DNA from: Nigerium massiliense
GTDB lineage: Bacteria > Actinomycetota > Actinomycetes > Propionibacteriales > Propionibacteriaceae
Direction of reading: 5' to 3'
NCBI RefSeq assembly: GCF_000826085.1
Contig: NZ_CCYM01000002.1
Coordinates: forward strand, 186,001-250,000
DNA: 64,000 bases
Program-made: the position numbers and the translations under genes
Notes under the pieces: generated by a model
Database searches by the model: none
Told to the model about the DNA's origin: nothing
Seen by the model: only the letters and a program-made list of their open reading frames with translations
Shown: positions 28,177-36,912 of the stretch, in pieces
Layout: each line of letters opens with the position of its first letter
Position numbering within the stretch: position 1 is the first letter of the stretch

Positions 28177-29223
28177 CTAGCGCGTCGCGGCGACGCTCAT
28201 CCGCTCCAGGGTCGCGTTGCTGGCTCCGGACCGCTGGGCCCGGACGATCGCGTCCAGCTCGGCCCGCGTCACGCCCGCGGCGGCGGCCTTGCGCCGCGCC
28301 GCCGGGGTGGTCAGGTCGGGGATCGTGATCCGACCGCGGCGCGTGTCGGACGATGTCGTCGTCCCGGTGCGGACGGACGCTGCGCGCGTCCCCATGCCGG
28401 AGACCGGGCCGCCGACGCCCATCGCCGCGCTGGTGGGCGGCGCGTAGCCGTAGCGTTGGCCGTCCGCGTTCGGGTGGTACGAATCCCCGGCGCTCAGGGT
28501 GGTGAGGTTGGTGATCCACGCGGGCCGGTCGCAGACGGCGTGCCCGGCCATGATGCCGCGGACGTCGGCGAACGCGAAGCCCGCTTTGGCGGCCTCGCCG
28601 GCGAGGATCGCGTCGAGCCGGCGGGTGGCCGAGTTCAGCCGGCTCATCTCGTCTCCGGAGAAGAAGGTGAGCACGTGGCAGTCGGTGCCGTTGAACAGCA
28701 GCGGGTACCCGGTGACCGTCACTTTGGCGTGGGGCGCACGGGCCCGCACGGACGCGTACAGGCCGGCGAGCCGTCCGGGCAACGCGTTGTTCGCGGTGGC
28801 CAGCGCGTCGTCGATGGCGCCGTTGCAGTTCGACATCCACCCGGGCTGGGCGCACTCGGAGATCACGTGCGAGAACCCGACATCGTTGCCGCCGGCGCTG
28901 ATGGTGACGTACGCCGTCGAGGCGTTCAGGGCGCCCAGTTGGCGTCCGGCGACGTCGGCGACCACGGCGCCGGAGCAGGCCTGCAGGTCGAGGGCCAGGC
29001 CTTGGCTTTGGGCGATGAGCACGTCGTGGGTGTTGGCGGAGCGGCGGCAGCCGCTGCCGTCGTTGATGTAGTTGCCCGCTCCGGCCCCGGCAGCGTAGGA
29101 GTCGCCGAGCGCGACGTAACCGGGGGCGGCGGTGGCCGCATGGGCGGGGGGCGCGGTCAGGACGCTGGACGCGCCGGCCACGATGGTCAGGGCCGCGAAG
29201 GCGCGGCGGATGAAGGTCTTCAC
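28177..29223 (-). CDS. Secreted SGNH/GDSL hydrolase
   Basis: A 348-residue exported esterase/lipase. A signal peptide ending near AHA (residue ~29) precedes the SGNH fold: block I GDSYAAG with the nucleophile serine, block III GGNDVGF, and block V DSYHPNADG carrying Asp and His. The six cysteines suit the disulfide-rich actinomycete lipases of the Streptomyces SGNH type. After the catalytic domain a ~90-residue low-complexity tail rich in Thr, Arg and Ala ends the protein. The GTG at 29223 has AGGAG eight bases upstream. It converges on the TetR gene with 19 bases between stops. Confidence 0.9.
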   Translation of the reverse strand: MKTFIRRAFAALTIVAGASSVLTAPPAHAATAAPGYVALGDSYAAGAGAGNYINDGSGCRRSANTHDVLIAQSQGLALDLQACSGAVVADVAGRQLGALNASTAYVTISAGGNDVGFSHVISECAQPGWMSNCNGAIDDALATANNALPGRLAGLYASVRARAPHAKVTVTGYPLLFNGTDCHVLTFFSGDEMSRLNSATRRLDAILAGEAAKAGFAFADVRGIMAGHAVCDRPAWITNLTTLSAGDSYHPNADGQRYGYAPPTSAAMGVGGPVSGMGTRAASVRTGTTTSSDTRRGRITIPDLTTPAARRKAAAAGVTRAELDAIVRAQRSGASNATLERMSVAATR

Positions 29224-29373
29224 CGGGGAAACTCCTGTCGAGGGGGACTCTGACTGGAGTTTTCACCATGGAAGCGGCGAGCGCACCGGGTCCGGCGAGG
29301 TTCTGACCGATGGTTAGCGACACGCGCGCAGAGGGAGCCGCGCCCATCGGGGGGCCGGGCCCGCTCCGCGGAG

Positions 29374-29973
29374 TCAGGAGTTGAAGCGGTTCTGCGCCGC
29401 GGGGAGCCCCTCGCGGATCAGCGCCTCGACGGCGTCCGCGGCGCGGTCGACGTCGAGGGCCAGGTCCTCCCGCAACGAGGCGGGGATCTGGTTGAGCACG
29501 TAGTCGGCCGGGGCCTGCCGGCCGGGCGGGCGTCCGATGCCGAAGCGGACGCGGTAGAAGTCGCCGCCGCCCAGACTCGAGCGGATCGACTTCAGCCCGT
29601 TGTGCCCGTTGTCGCCGCCGCCCTTCTTCAGGCGGAGCGTATGGGCGTCGATGTCGAGCTCGTCGTGGATGACGACCAGGTGGTCGGCCGCGATCTTGTA
29701 GAAGGCGGACGCCTTCGCCACGGCGACGCCGGAGTCGTTCATGTAGGTGCGGGGCTTGATCAGGACGACGCGCTCGGCGTCCGCGCCGATGCCGCCCATG
29801 CCCGTGGCGGTGAGCCGGGTCTCGCAGACGTCCGCGCGCATGCCCCGGGGCGCGGCGAAAGAGCCCGCCGCACGCCGCGCGAGCTCGTCCGCCACCATGA
29901 ACCCGACGTTGTGCCGGGTGTTGGCGTAGGCCGGGCCGGGATTACCGAGCCCGGCCACCAGCCAGGCCGCCAA
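29374..29973 (-). CDS. pth: Peptidyl-tRNA hydrolase
   Basis: A 199-residue enzyme that recycles tRNA from prematurely released peptidyl-tRNA. It has the N-terminal [19 protein letters not shown] with the catalytic histidine near residue 21, then [13 protein letters not shown] and VIHDELDID. The start is a TTG at 29973, one base after the rplY stop codon; no better start exists that keeps the conserved N-terminus, so translation probably depends on rplY. The rplY-pth order is conserved. Confidence 0.94.
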   Translation of the reverse strand: MAAWLVAGLGNPGPAYANTRHNVGFMVADELARRAAGSFAAPRGMRADVCETRLTATGMGGIGADAERVVLIKPRTYMNDSGVAVAKASAFYKIAADHLVVIHDELDIDAHTLRLKKGGGDNGHNGLKSIRSSLGGGDFYRVRFGIGRPPGRQAPADYVLNQIPASLREDLALDVDRAADAVEALIREGLPAAQNRFNS

Positions 29974-29974
29974 A

Positions 29975-30664
29975 TTAGTTGTCGCCCTCGGAATCGCCCT
30001 CGGACTCCTCGGAGGACTCGCCCTCCTCGGACGCCTCGTCGGCAGCCTCGGCCTCGGGCTCCTCGCCCTCCTCGGTCGCCTCGGAGACGGCCTCGTCGAG
30101 CTCGGCCTCCAGCTCCTCTTCCGACTTGGCCTGGGACACCGAGACGATCAGCAGATCGGGGTCGCCGTTGAAGACCGTGCCCTCGGGGAGCTTCAGGTCC
30201 TTCGCCAGCACCTGGTCGCCGGCCACGAGGTCGGTGATGTCCACCTCGAGGTTGCTCGGGATGTCGATCGCCGGGGCGTCGACCTCAAGCACCTGCGCGT
30301 CGAGGTTGACGATGTTGTCCGGCTTGTCCTCGCCGACGAGCTGCACCGGCACCTCCACGGTCACGGTCTCGCCGCGGCGGACGGTGACCAGGTCGACGTG
30401 CTCGAGGAAGCCCCTGATCGGGTCGCGCTGCACCTGCTTGGGCAGCGCCAGGCCGGAGCGGCCGCCGTCGATCGTGATCGACAGCAGAGCGTTGGCGGTG
30501 CGCAGCGCGAGCAGGGTCTCGTGGCCCGGCAGGGTGATGTGAATGGGATCGGTGCCATGACCGTAGATGACGGCCGGCACCTTGTTGTCACGGCGGATGC
30601 GTCGGGCCGCGCCCTTGCCGAACTCGGTACGCGACTCGGCTTCGATCTTGATCTCGTCTGCCAC
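29975..30664 (-). CDS. rplY: 50S ribosomal protein L25/general stress protein Ctc
   Basis: The 229-residue long (CTC) form of L25. The N-terminal domain binds 5S rRNA ([22 protein letters not shown]...), the middle is the TL5/CTC beta domain, and the last ~45 residues are almost all Glu, Asp, Ser and Ala, an acidic tail longer than in many relatives. The GTG at 30664 has GAGGAG six bases upstream and gives the usual N-terminus. It is followed after one base by pth. Confidence 0.94.
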   Translation of the reverse strand: MADEIKIEAESRTEFGKGAARRIRRDNKVPAVIYGHGTDPIHITLPGHETLLALRTANALLSITIDGGRSGLALPKQVQRDPIRGFLEHVDLVTVRRGETVTVEVPVQLVGEDKPDNIVNLDAQVLEVDAPAIDIPSNLEVDITDLVAGDQVLAKDLKLPEGTVFNGDPDLLIVSVSQAKSEEELEAELDEAVSEATEEGEEPEAEAADEASEEGESSEESEGDSEGDN

Positions 30665-30737
30665 TGGAAACTCCTCGAACCTCAACTGGGAAAATAGGGG
30701 GCTCGGCGACAGGCGGACACGGGACCTTGTCGATCAC

Positions 30738-30753
30738 GGGTGTCGGGACACCC
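30738..30753 (-). terminator. Hairpin between MFS remnant and rplY
   Basis: A perfect palindromic stem, GGGTGTC facing GACACCC, about 60 bases past the MFS stop and 74 bases before the rplY start on the minus strand. It may be a terminator for the MFS gene or a regulatory site for rplY. Confidence 0.4.
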
Positions 30754-30812
30754 CTCGCCGAGGCAACCCTGCCAGCCTACCCGACGTACGCGCGGCGGCG
30801 AAATCCCTCCGC

Positions 30813-32438
30813 TCAGCCGCGCCTCTCGTCGACCAGCTCGCGAAGCACCGTGGTGTCGAGATCGCTCAGCCGGTCGACCAACACCTGCTTCTCAAGGCGC
30901 TGCAGGTCGGCCAGCGACATTGACGACAGCCGCGCGATGACGTCCTGCTTCGCCTCGTCCGGCGGGAGTTGCGCCGCCGGGGCGGGCGTGGGGGCCTGCT
31001 TGCCGAGGTCGCGCTTGCCGCCGCCCTTGGGGACGGTCGTGGTGATCGACAAGATGGCGAGCACGAGGAACACCAGGTTGACGCCGAGCGCGATCATGCC
31101 GGCCAGGCGGATCGCCGTGTTGTCGGTGCGGCCCTCCATCGTGACGACGTTGTCCATGAACGACCCGCTCGACCCGGCCATCGCGGTGAACACCGCCAGC
31201 GACACGGCAGCGCCGATCGCGCCGCCCAGCGAGGAGGCCATCTTGTAGATGCCCGCGCCGGAACCGGCCTGCGCGGCGGGCAGGTTGCTCAGCGCGGCGT
31301 CCGTCGACGGGGTGGCGTAGAACGCCAGGCCGAGGCCGAACAAACAGTAGGCGATGATCGCCAAGATGGCGTACTGGCCGATGAGCAGGTGGGTGGCCAT
31401 CAGCAGCAGGCAGGCCACGATGACGATGAGCGTGCCCCAGATCATCGGCTTGCGCGGACCGAAGCGCTGCAGCAGCTTCTCGCCCACGCGGATGAACGCG
31501 ATGATGAAGACGCCGTAGCCGATGGTCAGCAGGCCGGCGTCCCAGGCGGTGTAGGGCGAGCCGTCCGGCTTGTGCCCGGCGAGCTGGATCAGCTGCTGGG
31601 AGACGATCAGCATGCCGATGGTCGCGTTCAGCAGGAAGTTCGAGATCGTGGCACCGGTGAAGGTGGTGTTCACGAACAGCCCGAAGTCGATGAACGGGTT
31701 GGCCTGCTTCTTCTCCCAGAAGACGAACGCCACCCAGGCCGCGATCGCGACGGCGCCGAGCACCAGCACCGTGCTGCTCGTCCAGCCCGGGCCGGAGCCG
31801 AACAGCAGCACGATCATCAGCCCGAGCGTGCCGACGATGAAGAGCGCCAGGCCCACGATGTCGAACGCCTTGCGGCCGGTGTCCGGGACCCGGCTCTCGG
31901 GGGTGCCGAGGATCATCAGGATCGAGATCACCGAAATGACGATCGAGGCCATGAAGATGCCGCGCCAGCCGACGTACTGCACGACGGCGCCGCCGAACAA
32001 CGCTGCCAGGCCGGAGCCACCCCACGACCCGATCGACCACATGGACACGGCTCGCTGGCGGGCGGGGCCGTCCCAGTAGGTCTTGAGCAGGGCCATCGTG
32101 GACGGCATGATGCAGGCCGCCGAGAAGCCCTGGATCGCGCGGCCGGCCAGCAGCAGCGGCAACGCGAGCGGCCCTGCGGCGAAGATGAGCAGCGCGGAGC
32201 CGATGATGCCCATGACCAGGCCGATCAGGGTGATGCGGACGCGGCCGACCTTGTCGGCCAAGCCGCCCATCAGCACGATGAAGAGTCCGGAGAACAGCGA
32301 GGTGATCGACACCGCGAGGTTCATCTGGGTGGCGTTGACGTAGCTGTTCCCGCCGGCGTTGATGTCGGCCAGGATCGCCGGGGCGACTGTGCCCTCAAGG
32401 ACAAGATCCCGGCCCCCGACGTCGCACTCGGTCAGCAC
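30813..32438 (-). pseudogene. DHA2-type MFS transporter lacking its N-terminus
   Basis: A 541-residue frame that reads as a 14-helix drug:H+ antiporter-like MFS protein (GGLADKVGRVRI loop, GRAIQGFSAACIMPS motif, long C-terminal cytosolic tail). Homology begins abruptly at VLEGTVAPAI, which corresponds to the second half of helix 1; the residues before it (TECDVGGRDL) are not hydrophobic, and the nominal GTG at 32438 has no ribosome binding site. The first helix therefore seems lost. Directly upstream lies a fragment of another MFS gene on the opposite strand, pointing to a rearrangement. It could still be translated from an unrecognised start. Confidence 0.55.
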
Positions 32439-32440
32439 GT

Positions 32441-32784
32441 CCCGCGATGCTGTTGATGTCGCTGGGGATGTCCACCGGCACGGTTGAGCCGCCGCTGCTC
32501 AGGCGCGGGCGATGGGGCCGCGCGACTTCGGCAAGATCTGGTCGATGGCCGGCTCCGGCTACACCCTCGGCATGGCCGTCGGCGCGCCGATCTGGGGGGC
32601 CTTCTACGACCCGGTCACGAAGTCGTACACGACCGGCTTCTACCTCGCCCCGATCGCGCTGGCCATCGTCCTCGTGGGCTCGGTGATCGGCTCCCGGGCG
32701 GGCTACCGCCAGCACACGGCGATGCACGAGAAGGAACTCGCCGCCTGGGAGGCGGACGACGCGGAGGCCGCCCCGGCACGGTGA
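32441..32784 (+). pseudogene. C-terminal fragment of a second MFS transporter, frameshifted
   Basis: From 32447 one frame reads like a transmembrane helix (MLLMSLGMSTGTVEPPLL). After an apparent one-base loss near 32502 the next frame continues with RAMGPRDFGKIWS, AGSGYTLGMAVGAPIWG and a final helix, ending with a charged tail at 32784. Together they make about the last 110 residues of a 12-helix MFS protein. The 5' two thirds are missing. No promoter or start is apparent, so I regard it as a remnant. Confidence 0.6.
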
Positions 32785-32820
32785 CGGCGTGCCGGAACGG
32801 CGTCCCGCCGGAGGGGCGAC

Positions 32821-33801
32821 CTACACGTGGGCGCCCTCGAACAGCTTGGTGACCGAACCGTCGGTGAAGACCTGCTGGATGGCCTCCGCGATCAGCGGAG
32901 CCACCGACAACACCGTGAGCTTCGGGATGTCGACCTCGTCCGGGATCGGCATCGTGTTCGTGACGATGACCTCCTCGAACGCGGACTCGTTGAGCCGCTG
33001 CGCGGCCGGCCCCGACAACACCGGATGCGTCGCGGCCGCGATGACGGCCTTCGCGCCGCGCTCCTTCAGCGTCTGGGCGGCCAGGCAGATCGTGCCGGCC
33101 GTGTCGATCATGTCGTCGACCAGCAGGCAGACCCGGTCGCGCACGTCGCCGACGACCTCGCCGACGGCGACCTCGTTGGCCTTGTTCGGGTCACGGCGCT
33201 TGTGGATGATCGCCAGCGGGGCGCCCAGGCGGTCGGAGTACGCATCGGCCAGGCGGACGCGGCCGGCGTCCGGGGAGACGACCGTCATCTCGTCCAGCGG
33301 GTACTTGCTGACGACGTAGTCGGCGAGCACGGGCAGCGCGATCAGATGGTCGACCGGGCCGTCGAAGAAGCCCTGGATCTGCGAGGCGTGCAGGTCGATC
33401 GACATCAGCCGGTCGGCGCCGGCCGTCTTGTACAGGTCGGCCACCAGGCGGGCCGAGATCGGCTCACGGCCGGCGTGCTTCTTGTCCTGGCGCGCGTAGG
33501 GGTAGAACGGGGAGACCACGGTGATGCGTTTGGCGGACGCGCGCTTGAGCGCGTCCACCATGATGAGCTGCTCCATCAGCCACTCGTTCACGGGGGCGCA
33601 GTGGCTCTGGATGACGAAGGCGTCCGCGCCGCGCACGGACTCCTCGAAGCGGACGTAGATCTCGGAGTTGGCGTACGTCAGCGACCGCGTGGGCACCAAC
33701 TCGACGTGCAGAAGGTCGGCGACCTCCTCGGCCAGCTCCGGGAACGCACGCCCGGTGCACAGCATCAGGTGCTTCTCGTTCGGCCGTTTGATGCCGCTCA
33801 C
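32821..33801 (-). CDS. prs: Ribose-phosphate pyrophosphokinase
   Basis: A 326-residue class I PRPP synthase: ribose 5-phosphate plus ATP to PRPP, feeding purine, pyrimidine, His, Trp and NAD synthesis. Motifs: the flexible loop YARQDKKHAGREPIS near residue 100, DLHASQIQGFF near 135, and the PRPP-binding CLLVDDMIDTAGT near 228. The GTG at 33801 has GAGGGAG seven bases upstream. The restored glmU frame (see the glmU entry) would end in a GTGA overlap with this start, the usual glmU-prs operon. Confidence 0.96.
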   Translation of the reverse strand: MSGIKRPNEKHLMLCTGRAFPELAEEVADLLHVELVPTRSLTYANSEIYVRFEESVRGADAFVIQSHCAPVNEWLMEQLIMVDALKRASAKRITVVSPFYPYARQDKKHAGREPISARLVADLYKTAGADRLMSIDLHASQIQGFFDGPVDHLIALPVLADYVVSKYPLDEMTVVSPDAGRVRLADAYSDRLGAPLAIIHKRRDPNKANEVAVGEVVGDVRDRVCLLVDDMIDTAGTICLAAQTLKERGAKAVIAAATHPVLSGPAAQRLNESAFEEVIVTNTMPIPDEVDIPKLTVLSVAPLIAEAIQQVFTDGSVTKLFEGAHV

Positions 33802-33918
33802 TCGGTTACTCCCTCACCCTGACGCGCCGCGCGGGCCGCCTCCGCGACCGGAGTGCCCGCCAGGCTCTTGTCGACCCAACCCGCTTCGTTCACCTGCTCG
33901 CCCCGCGCCACCGCGAGG

Positions 33919-35253
33919 TCACCCGCGGGCGACGTCGTCCGTGATGACGGAACCGCCCGCCACGTAGGCGCCGTCCGCCACCGTCACGGGCGCGAGAAGA
34001 ACCGCCCCAGCGCCGATGAAACCGCCACGTCCGACCTCGGTGTGATGCTTGGCGGCCCCATCGTAGTTCCCGAAGACGACCCCGGGGCCGATGTTGGCCT
34101 CAGCGCCGACCTCGGCGTCTCCGACGTAGGCCACGTGCGGAATCTTCGCACCGCGTCCGACGCGCGCGTTCTTCGTCTCGACGAAGGTGCCGAGACGGAC
34201 CTCCTCGCCGAGCTCGCTACCCGGACGGAGCAGGGCGTACGGGCCGACGGTGGCGCGGGCGCCGATGAGGGCCAGCGTGCAGTCGGAGCGGGTGACGGTG
34301 GCGTCCTCGTCGACCTCGACGTCCACCAGCGTGGTGTCGGGGCCGACGCGCGCCCCGGATTTGATGGTCGTCGCGCCGCGAAGGTGGGTGCCCGGGAGCA
34401 GCGTAACGTCCTGCTCGATGCTGACGGTGTCCTCGATCCAGGTGGTGTCCGGGTCGACGATGGTGACGCCCGCGCGCATCCAGCGCTCGCAGATGCGGCG
34501 GTTGACCTCTTTGCCCATCGCGGCCAGCTGCACGCGGTCGTTGATGCCCTCCGCCTGCCAAGCGTCGGTGAGCACCTGCGGGTGGACGCGGCCGCCGCTG
34601 CTGCGCGCGTAGCGGATCACGTCGGTGAGGTAGAGCTCACCCTGGGCGTTGTCGGTGGTCAGGGACGCGAGCCCGGCGCGCAGGACGTCGGCGTCGAAGA
34701 CGTAGATGCCGGCGTTGATCTCGCGGATCGCGACCTGCTCGGGCGTGCAGTCCTTGCGCTCGACGATGGCGGTGACCTGGCCGTCGGCGTCCCGCACGAC
34801 GCGTCCGTAGGAGCCGGCGTCGTCGAGGACGGTGGTGAGGACGGTCGCCGCGTCCCCGTGGCGCCGGTGGGTGGCGACGAGCTCGGCCAGCGTCTCGCCC
34901 GAGAGCATCGGGACGTCGCCCATGGTGACGACGACCTCACCCTGCACGTCGGGGATCGGCACGAGGCCCGATCGCACGGCGTCCCCGGTGCCGTTGGGCT
35001 GCTCCTGGACCGCGATCGTGACGTCGGGCGCGATCTCGGACAGGTGCGTCTGCACCTGCTCGCGCTGGTGACCCACCACGACCACGAGGCGCTCTGGTGA
35101 GACGGCGCGGGCGGCGTCCACCGCGCAACTGAGCAGCGTGCGGCCGGCCACCTCGTGCAGAAGCTTCGAGGTGCGGGACTTCATCCGGGTGCCAGCGCCG
35201 GCCGCGAGGACGACGACGGCCGCCACGCCTGGTTCGGACGTCGGTGCGGTCAT
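33919..35253 (-). CDS. glmU: Bifunctional GlmU, frameshifted near its C-terminus
   Basis: N-acetyltransferase and uridyltransferase making UDP-GlcNAc for peptidoglycan. The pyrophosphorylase half has LAAGAGTRMKS near residue 17 and the UDP-GlcNAc site GDVPML; the left-handed beta-helix begins near residue 255 and contains RPGSELGEEVRLGTFVETKNA and GNYDG. As read, the protein stops after 444 residues at ITDDVARG. Removing one G from the GGG at 33922-33924 restores a further 40 residues (starting DLAVARG, ending GVTE) with a stop at 33798 that overlaps the prs GTG. This is therefore a recent frameshift or a base-call error. ATG 35253 has GGAGGGAG upstream. Confidence 0.92.
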   Translation of the reverse strand: MTAPTSEPGVAAVVVLAAGAGTRMKSRTSKLLHEVAGRTLLSCAVDAARAVSPERLVVVVGHQREQVQTHLSEIAPDVTIAVQEQPNGTGDAVRSGLVPIPDVQGEVVVTMGDVPMLSGETLAELVATHRRHGDAATVLTTVLDDAGSYGRVVRDADGQVTAIVERKDCTPEQVAIREINAGIYVFDADVLRAGLASLTTDNAQGELYLTDVIRYARSSGGRVHPQVLTDAWQAEGINDRVQLAAMGKEVNRRICERWMRAGVTIVDPDTTWIEDTVSIEQDVTLLPGTHLRGATTIKSGARVGPDTTLVDVEVDEDATVTRSDCTLALIGARATVGPYALLRPGSELGEEVRLGTFVETKNARVGRGAKIPHVAYVGDAEVGAEANIGPGVVFGNYDGAAKHHTEVGRGGFIGAGAVLLAPVTVADGAYVAGGSVITDDVARG

Positions 35254-35285
35254 GGGTTTCTCCCTCCGGGGACGGAACGCCTCCG

Positions 35286-35364
35286 CTCCCCGGGTAGGAG
35301 TCGAACCTACGTCGCTTGTCCTGATTCAAAGTCAGGCGGGCCCTGCCGGCAGACCAACCGGGGA
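35286..35364 (-). tRNA. tRNA-Gln, anticodon UUG
   Basis: Minus-strand cloverleaf: acceptor TCCCCGG with CCGGGGA and discriminator G, anticodon stem CCTGA/TCAGG around CTTTGAA (anticodon UUG), and a T arm with TTCGACT. The D arm and a nine-base variable region are unusual for this family. It ends 32 bases before glmU on the same strand; a TAGACT lies about 26 bases upstream. No CCA is encoded. Confidence 0.8.
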
Positions 35365-35476
35365 ACGCCCCGTCAGGCAGGGCTGGGTCGAGTCTAGAAC
35401 GCCCGGCGATCGTTAGCGACTCGACGCCGACCGGCGCGGCGCGCAGCAGGGCCGCCCCTACCGCGACGCGACGTGG

Positions 35477-35482
35477 GACAAT
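35477..35482 (+). promoter_or_regulatory. -10 element GACAAT, leaderless start
   Basis: GACAAT ends six bases before the GTG at 35489 of the TetR gene, and no Shine-Dalgarno sequence is present. Confidence 0.45.
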
Positions 35483-35488
35483 CGAGCA

Positions 35489-36190
35489 GTGAGTTCCGTC
35501 CCCGCTCCACGAGCCCGGCACGCGCGCGTCCGGATGACCCGCGCCGAGCGCCGCGAGCAACTCATCGAGGTCGCCACCGGGTTGTTCGCCGAGCGGGGGC
35601 TCGAAGGGACGTCGGTCGAGGAGATCGCGGCCCACGCCCAGGTCAGCAAGCCCGTGGTGTACGAGCACTTCGGCGGCAAGGAGGGGTTGTACGCGGTCGT
35701 CGTCGACCGTGAGATCAGGACCCTGCACGACGGCATCCACGTCGCCATCACCCGGCACACGAACCCGCGGCGGCTGATCGAGCTCGGCACCCTCGCGCTG
35801 CTCGACTACATCGAGGACCACCCCGACGGCTTCCGCATCATCGCCCGCGACTCGTCGCCGTACACGACCAGCGGCTCGTTCCAGACGATCCTGTCGTCGG
35901 TCGCCAGCCGGGTGGAGGGGCTGCTCGCCGAGCAGCTCGCCGGACGCGGCTTCGACCCACAGACGGCCCCGCTGTATTCCCAGATGCTCGTGGGGTTGGT
36001 GGCGCTCGCCGGTCAGTGGTGGGTGGACGCCCGCGTCACCTCCGGCATGAACAAGCCCGAGGTCGCCGCCCACCTGGTGAACCTGGCGTGGAACGGCATG
36101 CGGAACCTGCAGGTCTCCCCTCAACTGCGGATCGTCGACGATCACCAGCCCGAGGTCGACACCCCGTCCGAGCCCGACGACGTGGCCTGA
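35489..36190 (+). CDS. TetR/AcrR family transcriptional regulator
   Basis: A 233-residue regulator. The helix-turn-helix spans residues ~14-62 with GLFAERGLEGTSVEEIAAHAQVSKPVVYEHFGGKEGLYAVV, a textbook TetR N-terminus. The C-terminal domain is the type seen in a conserved actinobacterial group whose genes often sit near glmU, mfd and prs. GTG 35489 follows a GACAAT -10 by six bases. No divergent or downstream same-strand target is evident, so the target is unknown. Confidence 0.9.
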   Translation: MSSVPAPRARHARVRMTRAERREQLIEVATGLFAERGLEGTSVEEIAAHAQVSKPVVYEHFGGKEGLYAVVVDREIRTLHDGIHVAITRHTNPRRLIELGTLALLDYIEDHPDGFRIIARDSSPYTTSGSFQTILSSVASRVEGLLAEQLAGRGFDPQTAPLYSQMLVGLVALAGQWWVDARVTSGMNKPEVAAHLVNLAWNGMRNLQVSPQLRIVDDHQPEVDTPSEPDDVA

Positions 36191-36312
36191 TGGTGCTGGG
36201 GCAGCATTTGCCTGGCCGGAGTGATTCCGCGATAAGGGCGGTTCGTCTTCGAGCCTGATTTCAGCCGCTAGATCGGGCGCTGACAAGCAAAAATGAACGG
36301 CCCGAGCATTGG

Positions 36313-36570
36313 TCAGCGGTACGCGTCAGAGCGGTGCACCACGCCAACAATGGTCACACGGTCATCGATGCGGTAAATAGTCCGGTAATCGCCTCGTCGG
36401 GCGCTGTGGAGTCCCTCGAGTTCGAACCGGAGGGCTTTGCCGACCCGACGGGGATTATCAGCAAGCGGGCCGTAGATGAACTCGACCGCCGCAGTTGCCA
36501 CCTTCTCCGGCAACTTCTGAAGAGCGCGCTTAGCCGTGGGCGTCCATGCGATCTCACGCGGATCGCTCAT
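36313..36570 (-). CDS. RelE/ParE family toxin
   Basis: An 85-residue toxin of the RelE type, predicted to cleave mRNA on the ribosome. It has IAWTPTAKRALQKLPEKV at the N-terminus, RRVGKALRFELEGLHSARRGDYRTIYRID in the core with the basic residues expected for RelE catalysis, and the C-terminal VVHRSDAYR. Its ATG overlaps the antitoxin stop in an ATGA. The flanking 120 bases are less GC-rich than the surroundings, which fits a mobile module inserted between the TetR gene and ispE. Confidence 0.9.
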   Translation of the reverse strand: MSDPREIAWTPTAKRALQKLPEKVATAAVEFIYGPLADNPRRVGKALRFELEGLHSARRGDYRTIYRIDDRVTIVGVVHRSDAYR

Positions 36571-36848
36571 CGACGCAGGGTCGCGAGGATGGCGTCCTTG
36601 CTGAGGATCTCAGCATCGCCATCGGCGAGCTCGGCGAGGCTGTCACGGATCTGGCCGACGACGTGGGGACGGCTCACAATCTCAAGGGTCTCCTCAAGGG
36701 AGGCGAGATCGTCGACACTGGTGAGAACGGCCGCCGGCTTGCCGTGCCGCGTGATGACGACGCGATCGTGTTCGCGTTCGACCTGGTCCACCACCTCGGA
36801 CAGGTGGTTCTTGACATCCCGGAGGGCCATGCTGGGCTCGATCGCCAT
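36567..36848 (-). CDS. Phd/YefM family antitoxin
   Basis: A 93-residue antitoxin. The N-terminal Phd fold (MALRDVKNHLSEVVDQVEREHDRVVITRHGKPAAVL) binds DNA and dimerises; the acidic C-terminus should wrap the toxin. ATG 36848 is preferred over an upstream in-frame start because a TACACT -10 ends seven bases before it; there is no ribosome binding site. The palindrome at 36857-36868 overlaps that -10, fitting autorepression by the antitoxin or the complex. Confidence 0.88.
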   Translation of the reverse strand: MAIEPSMALRDVKNHLSEVVDQVEREHDRVVITRHGKPAAVLTSVDDLASLEETLEIVSRPHVVGQIRDSLAELADGDAEILSKDAILATLRR

Positions 36849-36850
36849 GG

Positions 36851-36868
36851 CTACAAGTGTAGCTACAC
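36851..36868 (-). promoter_or_regulatory. Nested operator palindromes of the toxin-antitoxin operon
   Basis: GTGTAGCTACAC (36857-36868) is a perfect 12-bp palindrome. It overlaps a second inverted repeat CTACA-AG-TGTAG (36851-36862). The -10 TACACT (36856-36861 on the minus strand) lies inside both, so bound antitoxin would block the promoter. Confidence 0.65.
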
Positions 36869-36912
36869 AACGCATCGCATCAACACCCCCGCGTCACAAC
36901 CCAGGTCACCGA

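Noticed and set aside
32447..32686. An independent small membrane protein gene on the plus strand
   Set aside because: After the first helix the frame becomes Arg/Pro-rich, while the adjacent frame continues with MFS sequence; a frameshifted remnant fits better.
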